From: Pseudomonas sp. GM78
GTDB taxonomy: Bacteria > Pseudomonadota > Gammaproteobacteria > Pseudomonadales > Pseudomonadaceae
Assembly (NCBI RefSeq): GCF_000282475.1
Contig: NZ_AKJF01000066.1
Span: 51,622-115,621, forward strand
Reading direction: 5' to 3'
DNA length: 64,000 nt
Within the stretch, counting starts at the first letter, position 1. Every line of letters begins with the position of its first letter. A program made the position numbers and the translations under genes. The notes under the pieces were generated by a model that was not told where the DNA came from, did not search any database, and saw nothing but the letters and a program-made list of their open reading frames with translations. Of this stretch, positions 8,976 through 17,675 are shown piece after piece.

Positions 8976-9971
8976 TCAGTCCTGGCGAATACGTTGCTTG
9001 AACGTCCGCGCGATGGCCAGTACACCGGGTTGGTAATCGGATTGTTCAATGGCCGCCAGCGCGAGTGCCAGGGCCTTGTCGGCAATCAATTGGTGTTGCT
9101 GTGCCATGGCGTTCACCGGCAGCGGCAGGAAATCCAGCAACTGGGTGTCACCAAATGTACCGAGGCGCAGCGGGCGGGTTTTCAGCGGGAAGTCGTGCAG
9201 CGCATCGAACACACCTTGAAGCAGTACATAGGACGTGGTCACCAGTGCCTCGGGCAAATGCCCTACGCGCTGGATCAGTTCTTCCATCAACTGCTTGCCA
9301 CACTCACGGCTGAACGAATCAGCGTGTTCGATGAGGACCTCGCCGTCGTAGCCGACCAGGGCTTCCTTGAAGCCGGCGGCCCGTTCCTGGCTGATGCTCA
9401 ACTCGGGGCGGGCGCCGATCAAGGCGATCTGTTTGGGCAGCGGATCAAGCAGGCTTTGGGTCAGGTGCAGGCTGGCCTCGCGGTCGTCGCTGATCACCGA
9501 GCAGAAATACTCAGGTTCCATGACCCGGTCAATGGCGATGATCGGAATGCCTTTGGCTTGCAGCTGGCGGTAGCTGTCGTCACCGGGCGGCAGACAACTT
9601 GCGACGATCAGGGCGTCACAGCGGCGGGCGCGGAACAGTTGCAGCAGTTGCCGTTCACTGTCCGGTGCATCGTCGGAGCTGGCAATCAACAGCTGGTAGC
9701 CCCGCGCCCGGGCGCCTTGTTCCAGGAGCTTGGCGATCCGCGCGTAACTGGGGTTTTCCAGGTCCGGCAGAATGAAGCCCAGGGTCCGGGTGTGGCGACT
9801 GCGCAGGCCGGCCGCCTGGGGATTGGGCGTGAAACCATGTTCTTCGACGACCGCGCGCACGCGCTCAACGGTGGCGCTGCTGATGCGTTGCTGTTCGGCC
9901 TTGCCATTGATGACGTAACTGGCGGTGGTAACGGACACACCGGCCAGCTGGGCTATATCACTGAGTTTCAA
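8976..9971 (-). CDS. fruR: LacI-family catabolite repressor FruR/Cra
   Basis: 331 residues. The N-terminal helix-turn-helix (MKLSDIAQLAGVSVTTASYV) and hinge are of the FruR/Cra type, followed by a periplasmic-binding-protein-like effector domain. In Pseudomonas this protein represses the fructose PTS operon and is released by fructose-1-phosphate. It is divergent from fruBKA across a 294-base gap that holds two operator-like sites (10116-10129 and 10211-10224). Confidence 0.94.
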   Translation of the reverse strand: MKLSDIAQLAGVSVTTASYVINGKAEQQRISSATVERVRAVVEEHGFTPNPQAAGLRSRHTRTLGFILPDLENPSYARIAKLLEQGARARGYQLLIASSDDAPDSERQLLQLFRARRCDALIVASCLPPGDDSYRQLQAKGIPIIAIDRVMEPEYFCSVISDDREASLHLTQSLLDPLPKQIALIGARPELSISQERAAGFKEALVGYDGEVLIEHADSFSRECGKQLMEELIQRVGHLPEALVTTSYVLLQGVFDALHDFPLKTRPLRLGTFGDTQLLDFLPLPVNAMAQQHQLIADKALALALAAIEQSDYQPGVLAIARTFKQRIRQD

Positions 9972-10115
9972 CCCGCTATTCCTTGTTTTTTCGAGCTTGC
10001 CTCGACATTTTCACCAATCCTACCCGATTCAGGCAGGCGACCAGGGTCACAACGCATCCGACAAGTTGGGCTTCAACGATGCAACATTATCGAGTAACGT
10101 GCCAATCACTCTAGA

Positions 10116-10129
10116 TTAAACGATTCAGC
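10116..10129 (-). promoter_or_regulatory. FruR/Cra operator O1
   Basis: On the minus strand the sequence is GCTGAATCGTTTAA, matching the Cra consensus RSTGAAWCSNT at every position. On the plus strand TTAAACGATTCA is close to the P. putida FruR site TTAAACGTTTCA as I remember it. Confidence 0.75.
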
Positions 10130-10210
10130 AAGCGTATTTTCTACATTAATGGCTGCTTTGGCCGGTTCTGCCGAGAAACCGCCGAAGATTGTTTTAAGAC
10201 AAAGGCCTAA

Positions 10211-10224
10211 GCTGAATCATTCAA
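10211..10224 (+). promoter_or_regulatory. Second FruR/Cra-like operator O2
   Basis: GCTGAATCATTCAA on the plus strand shares GCTGAATC with O1 in opposite orientation and differs from the consensus RSTGAAWCSNT at one position. The centres are 95 bases apart, about nine helical turns. It lies 42 bases before the fruB start. Confidence 0.55.
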
Positions 10225-10265
10225 AAACAATACCTGGCGCCCCAAGGGTGCCAACAGGAGACAGC

Positions 10266-13127
10266 ATGCTCGAGCTCACCATAGAGCAGATATCCATGGG
10301 CCAGTCGGCTGTGGATAAATCCGCCGCGCTGCAACTGCTGGCCAGGCACCTGGTTGCCGATGGCCTGGTTGACGAGGGCTACCTCGCCGGCTTGCAGGCA
10401 CGCGAAGCCCAGGGCTCGACTTTTCTTGGTCAAGGTATTGCCATCCCCCACGGTACGCCTGAAACCCGCGACCAGGTGTTTTCCACGGGCGTGCGCCTGA
10501 TGCAATTCCCCGATGGCGTGGATTGGGGCGACGGACAGATCGTCTATCTGGCGATCGGGATTGCCGCCAAATCCGACGAACACCTGCGCCTGCTGCAACT
10601 GCTGACCCGTGCCCTCGGCGAGACCGACCTGGGCCAGGCCTTGCGTCGTGCCAGTAGCGCCGAGGCCTTGCTGAAACTGCTGCAAGGCGCGCCGCAAGAA
10701 CTGGCACTGGATGCGCAGATGATCGGCCTGGGCGTTGCTGCCGAAGATTTCGAAGAGCTGGTCTGGCGCGGCGCGCGTTTGCTGCGTCAGGCCGACTGCG
10801 TCAGCAACGGTTTTTCCGCCGTGTTGCAGCAAGTCGAAGCGCTGCCGCTGGGCGATGGGCTGTGGTGGCTGCACAGTGAACAGACGGTCAAGCGTCCGGG
10901 GCTGGCGTTCGTCACGCCAGACAAACCGCTGCGCTACCTCGGCCAACCCCTGAGCGGCCTGTTTTGCCTGGCCAGCCTGGGCGAGGCCCATCAAGCGTTG
11001 CTCGAACGCCTGTGTGCGCTGCTGATCGAAGGTCGCGGCCATGAGTTGGGCCGTGCCACCAGTTGCCGCGCGGTGCTTGAAGTTCTCGGCGGCGAGCTGC
11101 CGGCGGACTGGCCAAGTGCACGCATTGCGCTGGCCAACGCCCACGGCCTGCACGCCCGTCCGGCGAAGATCCTCGCGCAACTGGCGAAAAGTTTCGAAGG
11201 CGAGATTCGCATCCGCATCGTCGATGGCCAGGACAGCGCGGTGTCGGTGAAAAGCTTGAGCAAACTGCTCAGCCTCGGCGCCCGTCGCGGTCAGGTACTG
11301 GAAATCATCGCCGAGCCGAGCATCGCTGCCGATGCCTTGCCCGCCCTGTTGGCCGCCATCGAAGAAGGCCTCGGTGAAGAAGTCGAGCCGTTGCCAGCGG
11401 TGAGCCAGCCGCGTGAGGAAGTGGTCGAGGTGGCCCAGGTGCTGCTCGCCCCGGCGTCGGGCAGTCTGGTACAGGCCATCGCCGCCGCTCCGGGAATCGC
11501 CATCGGCCCGGCGCATATTCAGGTGCTGCAAGCCATCGATTACCCGCTGCGCGGAGAGTCCGCTGCCATTGAACGTGAGCGTCTCAAACAAGCGTTGGCC
11601 CACGTGCGCCAAGACATCGGCGGCTTGATCGAGCGCAGTAAGGCCAAGGCCATCCGCGAGATTTTCATCACTCACCAGGAAATGCTCGACGACCCGGAAT
11701 TGACCGATGAGGTCGACACCCGTCTCAAGCAGGGCGAAAGCGCGGAAGCAGCGTGGATGTCCGTGATCGAAGCCGCCGCCAGGCAACAGGAATCCTTGCA
11801 GGACGCCTTGCTCGCCGAGCGCGCCGCCGATTTGCGCGACATCGGCCGTCGCGTGCTGGCGCAACTCAGTGGTGTCGAAACCCCGAATGAACCGGAGCAG
11901 CCGTACATTTTGGTGATGGACGAAGTTGGTCCGTCCGATGTGGCGCGCCTTGATCCGACTCGTGTCGCCGGCATTCTCACCGCCCGCGGTGGCGCCACCG
12001 CCCACAGCGCGATTGTCGCGCGTGCCTTGGGGATTCCAGCGCTGGTCGGCGCCGGGGCCGCGGTGTTGCTGCTGGCACCGGGTACACCGCTGTTGATCGA
12101 TGGCCAACGCGGTCGTTTGCATGTGGACGCCGACGCGGCGACCTTGCAGCGAGCCACCCAGGAGCGCGACACCCGCGAGCAACGCCTGAAGGCCGCCGCC
12201 GAACAGCGCCATCAGCCGGCGTTGACCACCGACGGTCATGCCGTCGAAGTGTTCGCCAATATCGGTGAAAGTGCCGGCGTCACCAGCGCGGTGGAGCAGG
12301 GCGCCGAAGGCATCGGTCTGCTGCGCACCGAGCTGATTTTCATGGCCCATCCGCAAGCGCCGGACGAGGCGACCCAGGAAGCCGAATACCGCCGCGTACT
12401 CGATGGCCTGGCCGGTCGACCGCTGGTGGTGCGCACCCTCGATGTCGGTGGCGACAAACCGCTGCCGTATTGGCCGATCGCCAAGGAAGAAAACCCGTTC
12501 CTCGGTGTACGCGGCATTCGCCTGACCCTGCAACGGCCGCAGATCATGGAAGCCCAATTACGCGCCTTGCTGCGCGCCGCCGACAACCGCCCGTTGCGGA
12601 TCATGTTCCCGATGGTCGGCAGCGTCGACGAGTGGCGTCAGGCGCGAGACATGACCGAACGCCTGCGCCTGGAGATTCCGGTGGCGGACCTGCAATTGGG
12701 CATCATGATCGAAGTGCCATCGGCAGCCTTGCTGGCGCCGGTGCTGGCCAAAGAAGTCGACTTTTTCAGCGTCGGCACCAATGACCTGACGCAATACACC
12801 CTGGCCATCGACCGTGGGCATCCAACCTTGTCGGCCCAGGCCGATGGCTTGCATCCGGCGGTGCTGCAACTGATCGACATCACCGTGCGCGCGGCCCATG
12901 CCCATGGCAAGTGGGTCGGGGTGTGCGGCGAGCTGGCGGCCGATCCACTGGCGGTACCGGTGCTGGTCGGCCTGGGTGTGGATGAACTCAGCGTCGGCGG
13001 GCGCAGCATTGCCGAGGTCAAGGCACGGGTTCGCGAACTCAGCCTGGCCCAGGCTCAAACCCTTGCCCAACAGGCACTTGCCGTGGGCAGCGCGAATGAA
13101 GTGCGCGCACTCGTGGAGGCTTTGTAA
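10266..13127 (+). CDS. fruB: Fructose PTS multiphosphoryl transfer protein (EIIA-HPr-EI fusion)
   Basis: 953 residues in one chain carrying three phosphotransfer modules: EIIA-Fru at residues 1-145 with active H62 (AIPHGTPE), HPr at about 280-370 with H296 (HGLHARPAK), and enzyme I from about 395 to the end with H580 (GGATAHSAIVA). It passes phosphate from PEP to FruA. I choose the ATG at 10266 (AGGAG upstream); the open frame extends to 10149 but that part holds operator O2. The stop overlaps the fruK start by one base. Confidence 0.96.
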   Translation: MLELTIEQISMGQSAVDKSAALQLLARHLVADGLVDEGYLAGLQAREAQGSTFLGQGIAIPHGTPETRDQVFSTGVRLMQFPDGVDWGDGQIVYLAIGIAAKSDEHLRLLQLLTRALGETDLGQALRRASSAEALLKLLQGAPQELALDAQMIGLGVAAEDFEELVWRGARLLRQADCVSNGFSAVLQQVEALPLGDGLWWLHSEQTVKRPGLAFVTPDKPLRYLGQPLSGLFCLASLGEAHQALLERLCALLIEGRGHELGRATSCRAVLEVLGGELPADWPSARIALANAHGLHARPAKILAQLAKSFEGEIRIRIVDGQDSAVSVKSLSKLLSLGARRGQVLEIIAEPSIAADALPALLAAIEEGLGEEVEPLPAVSQPREEVVEVAQVLLAPASGSLVQAIAAAPGIAIGPAHIQVLQAIDYPLRGESAAIERERLKQALAHVRQDIGGLIERSKAKAIREIFITHQEMLDDPELTDEVDTRLKQGESAEAAWMSVIEAAARQQESLQDALLAERAADLRDIGRRVLAQLSGVETPNEPEQPYILVMDEVGPSDVARLDPTRVAGILTARGGATAHSAIVARALGIPALVGAGAAVLLLAPGTPLLIDGQRGRLHVDADAATLQRATQERDTREQRLKAAAEQRHQPALTTDGHAVEVFANIGESAGVTSAVEQGAEGIGLLRTELIFMAHPQAPDEATQEAEYRRVLDGLAGRPLVVRTLDVGGDKPLPYWPIAKEENPFLGVRGIRLTLQRPQIMEAQLRALLRAADNRPLRIMFPMVGSVDEWRQARDMTERLRLEIPVADLQLGIMIEVPSAALLAPVLAKEVDFFSVGTNDLTQYTLAIDRGHPTLSAQADGLHPAVLQLIDITVRAAHAHGKWVGVCGELAADPLAVPVLVGLGVDELSVGGRSIAEVKARVRELSLAQAQTLAQQALAVGSANEVRALVEAL

Positions 13128-14068
13128 TGGCCAGGATTCTAACCCTGACCCTCAACCCGGCGCTGGACCTCACCGTCCAGCTTGCGCGCCTGGAACCCGG
13201 TCAGGTCAACCGCAGCGACACCCTGCACACCCACGCCGCCGGCAAAGGGGTGAACGTGGCGCAGGTGTTGGCGGACCTCGGGCATCAATTGACCGTCAGT
13301 GGTTTTCTTGGTGAAGACAATCTGCAAGCGTTCGAAACCCTGTTCGCCAAACGCGGTTTTGTCGATGCGTTCATTCGTGTTCCTGGCGAGACGCGCAGCA
13401 ACATCAAATTGGCGGAGAGCGATGGGCGCATCACCGACCTCAATGGCCCGGGACCGCTGGTCAGCGCGGCGGCGCAGCAGGCGTTGCTCGAGTGTCTCGA
13501 TCGGATTGCGCCGGGGCATGACGCGGTCGTGGTTGCCGGCAGCCTGCCGCAGGGCATCAGTGCGCAGTGGTTGCAGGCATTGATCCTGCGCTTGAAAAGC
13601 CTCGGCCTCAGGGTCGCTCTCGATACCAGTGGCGAGGCATTGGCGGCGGCGCTCAAGGCCGGTCCGTGGCTGATCAAGCCCAACACCGAAGAGCTGGCCG
13701 ACGTGCTCGATGGCGAGGTGATTTCCATCACGGCCCAGGCCGAAGCGGCGCGCCGCCTGCACGCGCAAGGCATCGAGCATGTGGTGATTTCCCACGGTGC
13801 CGAGGGTGTGAACTGGTTCAGCGTCGGCTCGGCGTTGCATGCCACACCGCCGAAGGTCAGCGTCGCCAGTACGGTAGGCGCGGGCGACTCATTGTTGGCC
13901 GGCATGCTCCACGGGTTGCTCAGCGCCGATACGCCTGAACAAACCTTGCGCACCGCCACGGCGATTGCCGCGATGGCGGTCACCCAGATCGGTTTCGGTA
14001 TCAGCGATGCGGCGCAACTGGCGCAGCTCGAACAGGGTGTGCGCGTGCGCCCCCTGACAGAACAATAA
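13127..14068 (+). CDS. fruK: 1-phosphofructokinase
   Basis: 313 residues, PfkB/ribokinase family. Phosphorylates fructose-1-phosphate to fructose-1,6-bisphosphate with ATP. The N-terminal signature AAGKGVNVAQVL and the C-terminal catalytic motif STVGAGDSLLAGML (near residue 250) are present. The ATG overlaps the fruB TAA, indicating translational coupling. Removing fructose-1-phosphate also removes the FruR inducer. Confidence 0.96.
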   Translation: MARILTLTLNPALDLTVQLARLEPGQVNRSDTLHTHAAGKGVNVAQVLADLGHQLTVSGFLGEDNLQAFETLFAKRGFVDAFIRVPGETRSNIKLAESDGRITDLNGPGPLVSAAAQQALLECLDRIAPGHDAVVVAGSLPQGISAQWLQALILRLKSLGLRVALDTSGEALAAALKAGPWLIKPNTEELADVLDGEVISITAQAEAARRLHAQGIEHVVISHGAEGVNWFSVGSALHATPPKVSVASTVGAGDSLLAGMLHGLLSADTPEQTLRTATAIAAMAVTQIGFGISDAAQLAQLEQGVRVRPLTEQ

Positions 14069-14079
14069 GAGGGTTGGTC

Positions 14080-15819
14080 ATGAAGTTAGCCATTGTTACT
14101 GCCTGCCCGAACGGCATGGTCACCAGTGTGCTGTGCGCCCGCTTGCTCGATGCAGCGGCCCAGCGTCAGGGCTGGAGCACCAGCGTCGAGATCAGCGATG
14201 CGGCGCATCCCGAGCGGCAACTGTCCACCGCCACGATCGAGGCTGCCGAATGGGTGTTGCTGGTGACCAGCGCGCCTGTGGATATGTCGCGTTTCGTCGG
14301 CAAGCGCTTATTCCAGAGCACCCCGGCCCAAGCGCTGCAGGATGTCGAAGCGGTGTTGCGCCGGGGTGCTGAAGAGGCCCAGGTGTATGTCGCACCTACA
14401 GCTGCGGTCGAGCCGGTTGCCGCCGTCGAAAACGCGCCGCGACTGGTTGCCGTGACAGCCTGTCCGACCGGTGTCGCCCACACCTTCATGGCCGCCGAAG
14501 CCTTGCAGCAAGCGGCCAAACGCTTGGGCTATGACTTGCAGGTGGAAACCCAGGGCTCGGTGGGCGCGCGCAATCCGCTGAGCAGCGATGCGATTGCCGA
14601 CGCCGATGTGGTGCTGCTGGCGGCGGACATCGAAGTCGCCACCGAGCGTTTCGCCGGCAAGAAAATCTACCGTTGCGGCACCGGCATTGCCCTCAAGCAG
14701 GCGGAAGCGACGCTGAATAAAGCGCTGGCGGAGGGCAAACAGGAAACCGCCTCGACCGGTGCCAAGGGGCCGGCCAAACAAGAGAAGACCGGGGTCTACA
14801 AACACCTGCTGACCGGCGTGTCGTTCATGTTGCCGATGGTGGTGGCCGGCGGTCTGATGATCGCCTTGTCGTTCGTGTTCGGCATCACCGCTTTCAAGGA
14901 AGAGGGGACGCTGGCGGCGGCGCTGATGCAGATCGGCGGCGACACCGCGTTCAAACTCATGGTGCCGCTGCTGGCAGGCTACATCGCCTATTCGATTGCC
15001 GACCGTCCGGGCCTGGCGCCGGGGATGATCGGCGGTCTGCTGGCCAGCACCCTGGGCGCCGGTTTTATCGGCGGGATCATTGCCGGTTTCCTCGCCGGTT
15101 ACGCGGCCCAGGCGATCAATCGTTATGCGCGGTTGCCGCAGAGCCTTGAGGCGCTGAAACCGATCCTGATCATCCCGTTACTGGCGAGCCTGTTCACCGG
15201 CCTGGTGATGATCTACGTGGTCGGCAAGCCGGTGGCGGGCATGCTCTCCGGGCTCACGCATTTCCTCGACAGCATGGGCACCACCAACGCGATTCTGCTC
15301 GGCGTGCTGCTGGGCGGCATGATGTGCGTCGACCTTGGCGGGCCGATCAACAAGGCCGCGTATGCGTTTTCGGTCGGGCTGCTGGCCTCGCAGAGTTATG
15401 CACCGATGGCGGCGACCATGGCCGCCGGCATGGTGCCGCCGATCGGCCTGGGCATCGCCACATTCATCGCCCGGCGCAAGTTCGCCCAGACTGAACGCGA
15501 GGCAGGTAAAGCGGCCTTGGTGCTGGGACTGTGCTTCATCTCCGAAGGCGCGATTCCGTTTGCCGCGAAAGACCCGTTGCGGGTGATCCCGGCGAGCATT
15601 GCCGGCGGTGCGCTGACCGGTGCGTTGTCGATGTATTTTGGCTGCAAGTTGATGGCGCCCCATGGTGGGTTGTTCGTGTTGGCAATTCCGAATGCGATCA
15701 ACCATGCGCTGCTGTATTTGCTGGCGATTGTTGCGGGGAGTTTGTTGACGGCGGTGGTTTATGCGCTGGTCAAGCGGCCGGAGGTGGTGGAGTTGGCGGT
15801 GGAACCCGTGAGCGCCTGA
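14080..15819 (+). CDS. fruA: Fructose PTS permease EIIBC
   Basis: 579 residues from the ATG at 14080 (AGAGGG upstream); the in-frame TTG at 14074 is unlikely. Two IIB-like modules come first: IIB' with VTACPNG (C9) and IIB with VTACPTGVAHT (C128, the expected phospho-cysteine). After a linker with AKQEKTGVYKHLLTGVSFML comes the IIC membrane channel with about eight to nine hydrophobic segments. It imports fructose as fructose-1-phosphate. Last gene of fruBKA; a REP pair follows. Confidence 0.95.
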   Translation: MKLAIVTACPNGMVTSVLCARLLDAAAQRQGWSTSVEISDAAHPERQLSTATIEAAEWVLLVTSAPVDMSRFVGKRLFQSTPAQALQDVEAVLRRGAEEAQVYVAPTAAVEPVAAVENAPRLVAVTACPTGVAHTFMAAEALQQAAKRLGYDLQVETQGSVGARNPLSSDAIADADVVLLAADIEVATERFAGKKIYRCGTGIALKQAEATLNKALAEGKQETASTGAKGPAKQEKTGVYKHLLTGVSFMLPMVVAGGLMIALSFVFGITAFKEEGTLAAALMQIGGDTAFKLMVPLLAGYIAYSIADRPGLAPGMIGGLLASTLGAGFIGGIIAGFLAGYAAQAINRYARLPQSLEALKPILIIPLLASLFTGLVMIYVVGKPVAGMLSGLTHFLDSMGTTNAILLGVLLGGMMCVDLGGPINKAAYAFSVGLLASQSYAPMAATMAAGMVPPIGLGIATFIARRKFAQTEREAGKAALVLGLCFISEGAIPFAAKDPLRVIPASIAGGALTGALSMYFGCKLMAPHGGLFVLAIPNAINHALLYLLAIVAGSLLTAVVYALVKRPEVVELAVEPVSA

Positions 15820-15832
15820 CACCCCCACATCC

Positions 15833-15922
15833 TGTAGGAGCGGGCTTGCCCGCGAAGGCGGCGCATCAGCCAACATTGATGTGGCTGAAACTCCGCCTTC
15901 GCGAGCAAGCTCGCTCCCACAG
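15833..15922. repeat. REP pair
   Basis: TGTAGGAGCGGGCTTGCCCGCGAAGG at the left end is written here in two parts, TGTAGGAGCGGG and CTTGCCCGCGAAGG; the inverted arm GCGAGCAAGCTCGCTCCCACA closes it on the right. It separates fruA from phoD. Confidence 0.85.
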
Positions 15923-16003
15923 GAATCTGCGGTGTTGGCAGATTTGTGTCATGCCATGAATCATGAGGCCATGATTTAGTTTTCCGGTTTCAAGGAGAAC
16001 ACC

Positions 16004-17545
16004 ATGAGCGAGTTCGACCTCGGTCGTCGTCGAATCATGCAAGCAGTAGGTGCCGGTTTGTTACTGCCGAGCCTGGCACCAGCGCTGATCGCTTCGGTCA
16101 AGGATCGACCACAACTCACCGACGGCGTGCAGTCCGGAGACCTGCTGGGCGATAAGGCGATCATCTGGAGCCGCTGCGACCGCCCCGCACGCATGGTGGT
16201 GGAATGGGACACCCGCAGCCTCTTTTCCAATCCCCGGCGATTCGTCTCGGCCCTGGCCGACGCCCGTACCGATTTCACGGCGCGGGTCGAGCTCACCGGG
16301 CTACCCGCCGACCAGGCGATTTTTTACCGTGTGCACTTTGAAGACGCCCAGAGCGGCGTCGCCAGCGAGCCGTGGTTCGGCCACCTGCGTAGCGTGCCCC
16401 AGACCCGGCGTGATATTCGTTTCGTCTGGAGCGGCGACACGGCCGGTCAAGGCTTCGGGATCAACCCGGACATCGGCGGCATGCGCATCTACGAAGCCAT
16501 GCGCCTGCGCCTGCCGGACTTCTTTATCCACAGCGGTGACACCATCTACGCCGACGGCCCCATACCCGCGCAACTCGCCACCGAGAGCGGCCGGGTGTGG
16601 CGCAACATCACCAGTGAGGCGAAGAGAAAGGTCGCCCAAACCCTCGACGATTACCGTGGCAATTACCGCTACAACCTGATGGACGAAAACGTCCGCCGCT
16701 TCAATGCTGAAGTCCCGCAGATCTGGCAATGGGATGACCACGAAGTCATCAACAACTGGTCACCGGGCACCGTGCTGAATGCACGCTACACCTTTGAGGA
16801 TATCCACAGCCTGGTGAGTCGTGGGCGCCGGGCATGGCTTGAATATGCGCCGATGCGCTGGCAGACCGCCGAGGGGGGCAAACGGATTTATCGTCAACTC
16901 GATTACGGGCCATTGCTCACGGTGTTCGTGCTCGACATGCGCAGTTATCGCGGGGCCAACGACGCCAATCTTGGCGACGCCAAGGCGTTTCTCGGACGTG
17001 AGCAACTGGACTGGCTGAAGGCTGCGTTGAAGGCGTCTAATGCCCAATGGAAAGTCATCGCCGCCGACATGCCGATTGGCCTTGGCGCACCGGATGGCGA
17101 GGTCAGCCCTGGCGTGACGCGCTGGGAAGCGGTGGCCAACGGTGACCCCGGACCGGCCCAGGGGCGGGAGTTGGAAATTGCCGAGCTACTGGGTTTTCTG
17201 CGGGCGCAGCAGGTGCGCAATTTTGTCTGGCTGACGGCGGATGTGCACTATTGCGCGGCGCATCACTATCACCCGGACCGAGCGGCGTTCCAGGACTTTG
17301 AGCCGTTCTGGGAGTTTGTCGCCGGGCCGCTGAATGCGGCCAGCTTCGGCCCGGACACCCTGGACAATACCTTCGGCCCTGAAGTGGTGTTCGCGAAAGC
17401 GCCACCTGCGCAAAACCTCTCGCCGTTTGCCGGGTTTCAGTTTTTTGGTGAGGTGAACATCGATGGGCAGAGCGGGGAATTGAGTGTGGTGTTGCGGGAC
17501 CTGGATGGGGTGGCGGTGTTTGAGCAGACGTTGCAACCGGTATAA
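16004..17545 (+). CDS. phoD: PhoD-family alkaline phosphatase, Tat-exported
   Basis: 513 residues. A twin-arginine signal is visible (GRRRIMQ at residues 7-13, then hydrophobic AVGAGLLLPSLAPAL), so it should be exported folded. Two parts follow: an N-terminal fibronectin-like PhoD domain (DGVQSGDLLGDKAIIWSR) and the metallophosphatase domain with WSGDTAG, HSGDTIYADG, WDDHEV and LTADVHY metal-binding motifs. PhoD enzymes hydrolyse phosphodi- and monoesters with iron and calcium. RBS AAGGAG. No convincing PHO box was seen upstream. Confidence 0.92.
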   Translation: MSEFDLGRRRIMQAVGAGLLLPSLAPALIASVKDRPQLTDGVQSGDLLGDKAIIWSRCDRPARMVVEWDTRSLFSNPRRFVSALADARTDFTARVELTGLPADQAIFYRVHFEDAQSGVASEPWFGHLRSVPQTRRDIRFVWSGDTAGQGFGINPDIGGMRIYEAMRLRLPDFFIHSGDTIYADGPIPAQLATESGRVWRNITSEAKRKVAQTLDDYRGNYRYNLMDENVRRFNAEVPQIWQWDDHEVINNWSPGTVLNARYTFEDIHSLVSRGRRAWLEYAPMRWQTAEGGKRIYRQLDYGPLLTVFVLDMRSYRGANDANLGDAKAFLGREQLDWLKAALKASNAQWKVIAADMPIGLGAPDGEVSPGVTRWEAVANGDPGPAQGRELEIAELLGFLRAQQVRNFVWLTADVHYCAAHHYHPDRAAFQDFEPFWEFVAGPLNAASFGPDTLDNTFGPEVVFAKAPPAQNLSPFAGFQFFGEVNIDGQSGELSVVLRDLDGVAVFEQTLQPV

Positions 17546-17572
17546 GGCGAGGGTCGTCTGGCACTGACCTCA

Positions 17573-17662
17573 TGTGGAAGCGAGCCTGCTCGCGATGGCG
17601 GTGTGACATTCAACGATACGTTGTCTGTCAGTCAGCTATCGCGAGCAGGCTCGCTCCCACAG
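17573..17662. repeat. REP pair
   Basis: TGTGGAAGCGAGCCTGCTCGCGA and the inverted arm GCGAGCAGGCTCGCTCCCACA (left arm given in short form) frame the convergent junction of phoD and piuB. Confidence 0.85.
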
Positions 17663-17675
17663 GGGCCCAGGTGTG

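Noticed and set aside
10221-12557. 778-residue minus-strand open frame opposite fruB
   Set aside because: A shadow of high-GC codon bias; composition is Q/R/G/A-rich and fruB is certain on the other strand.
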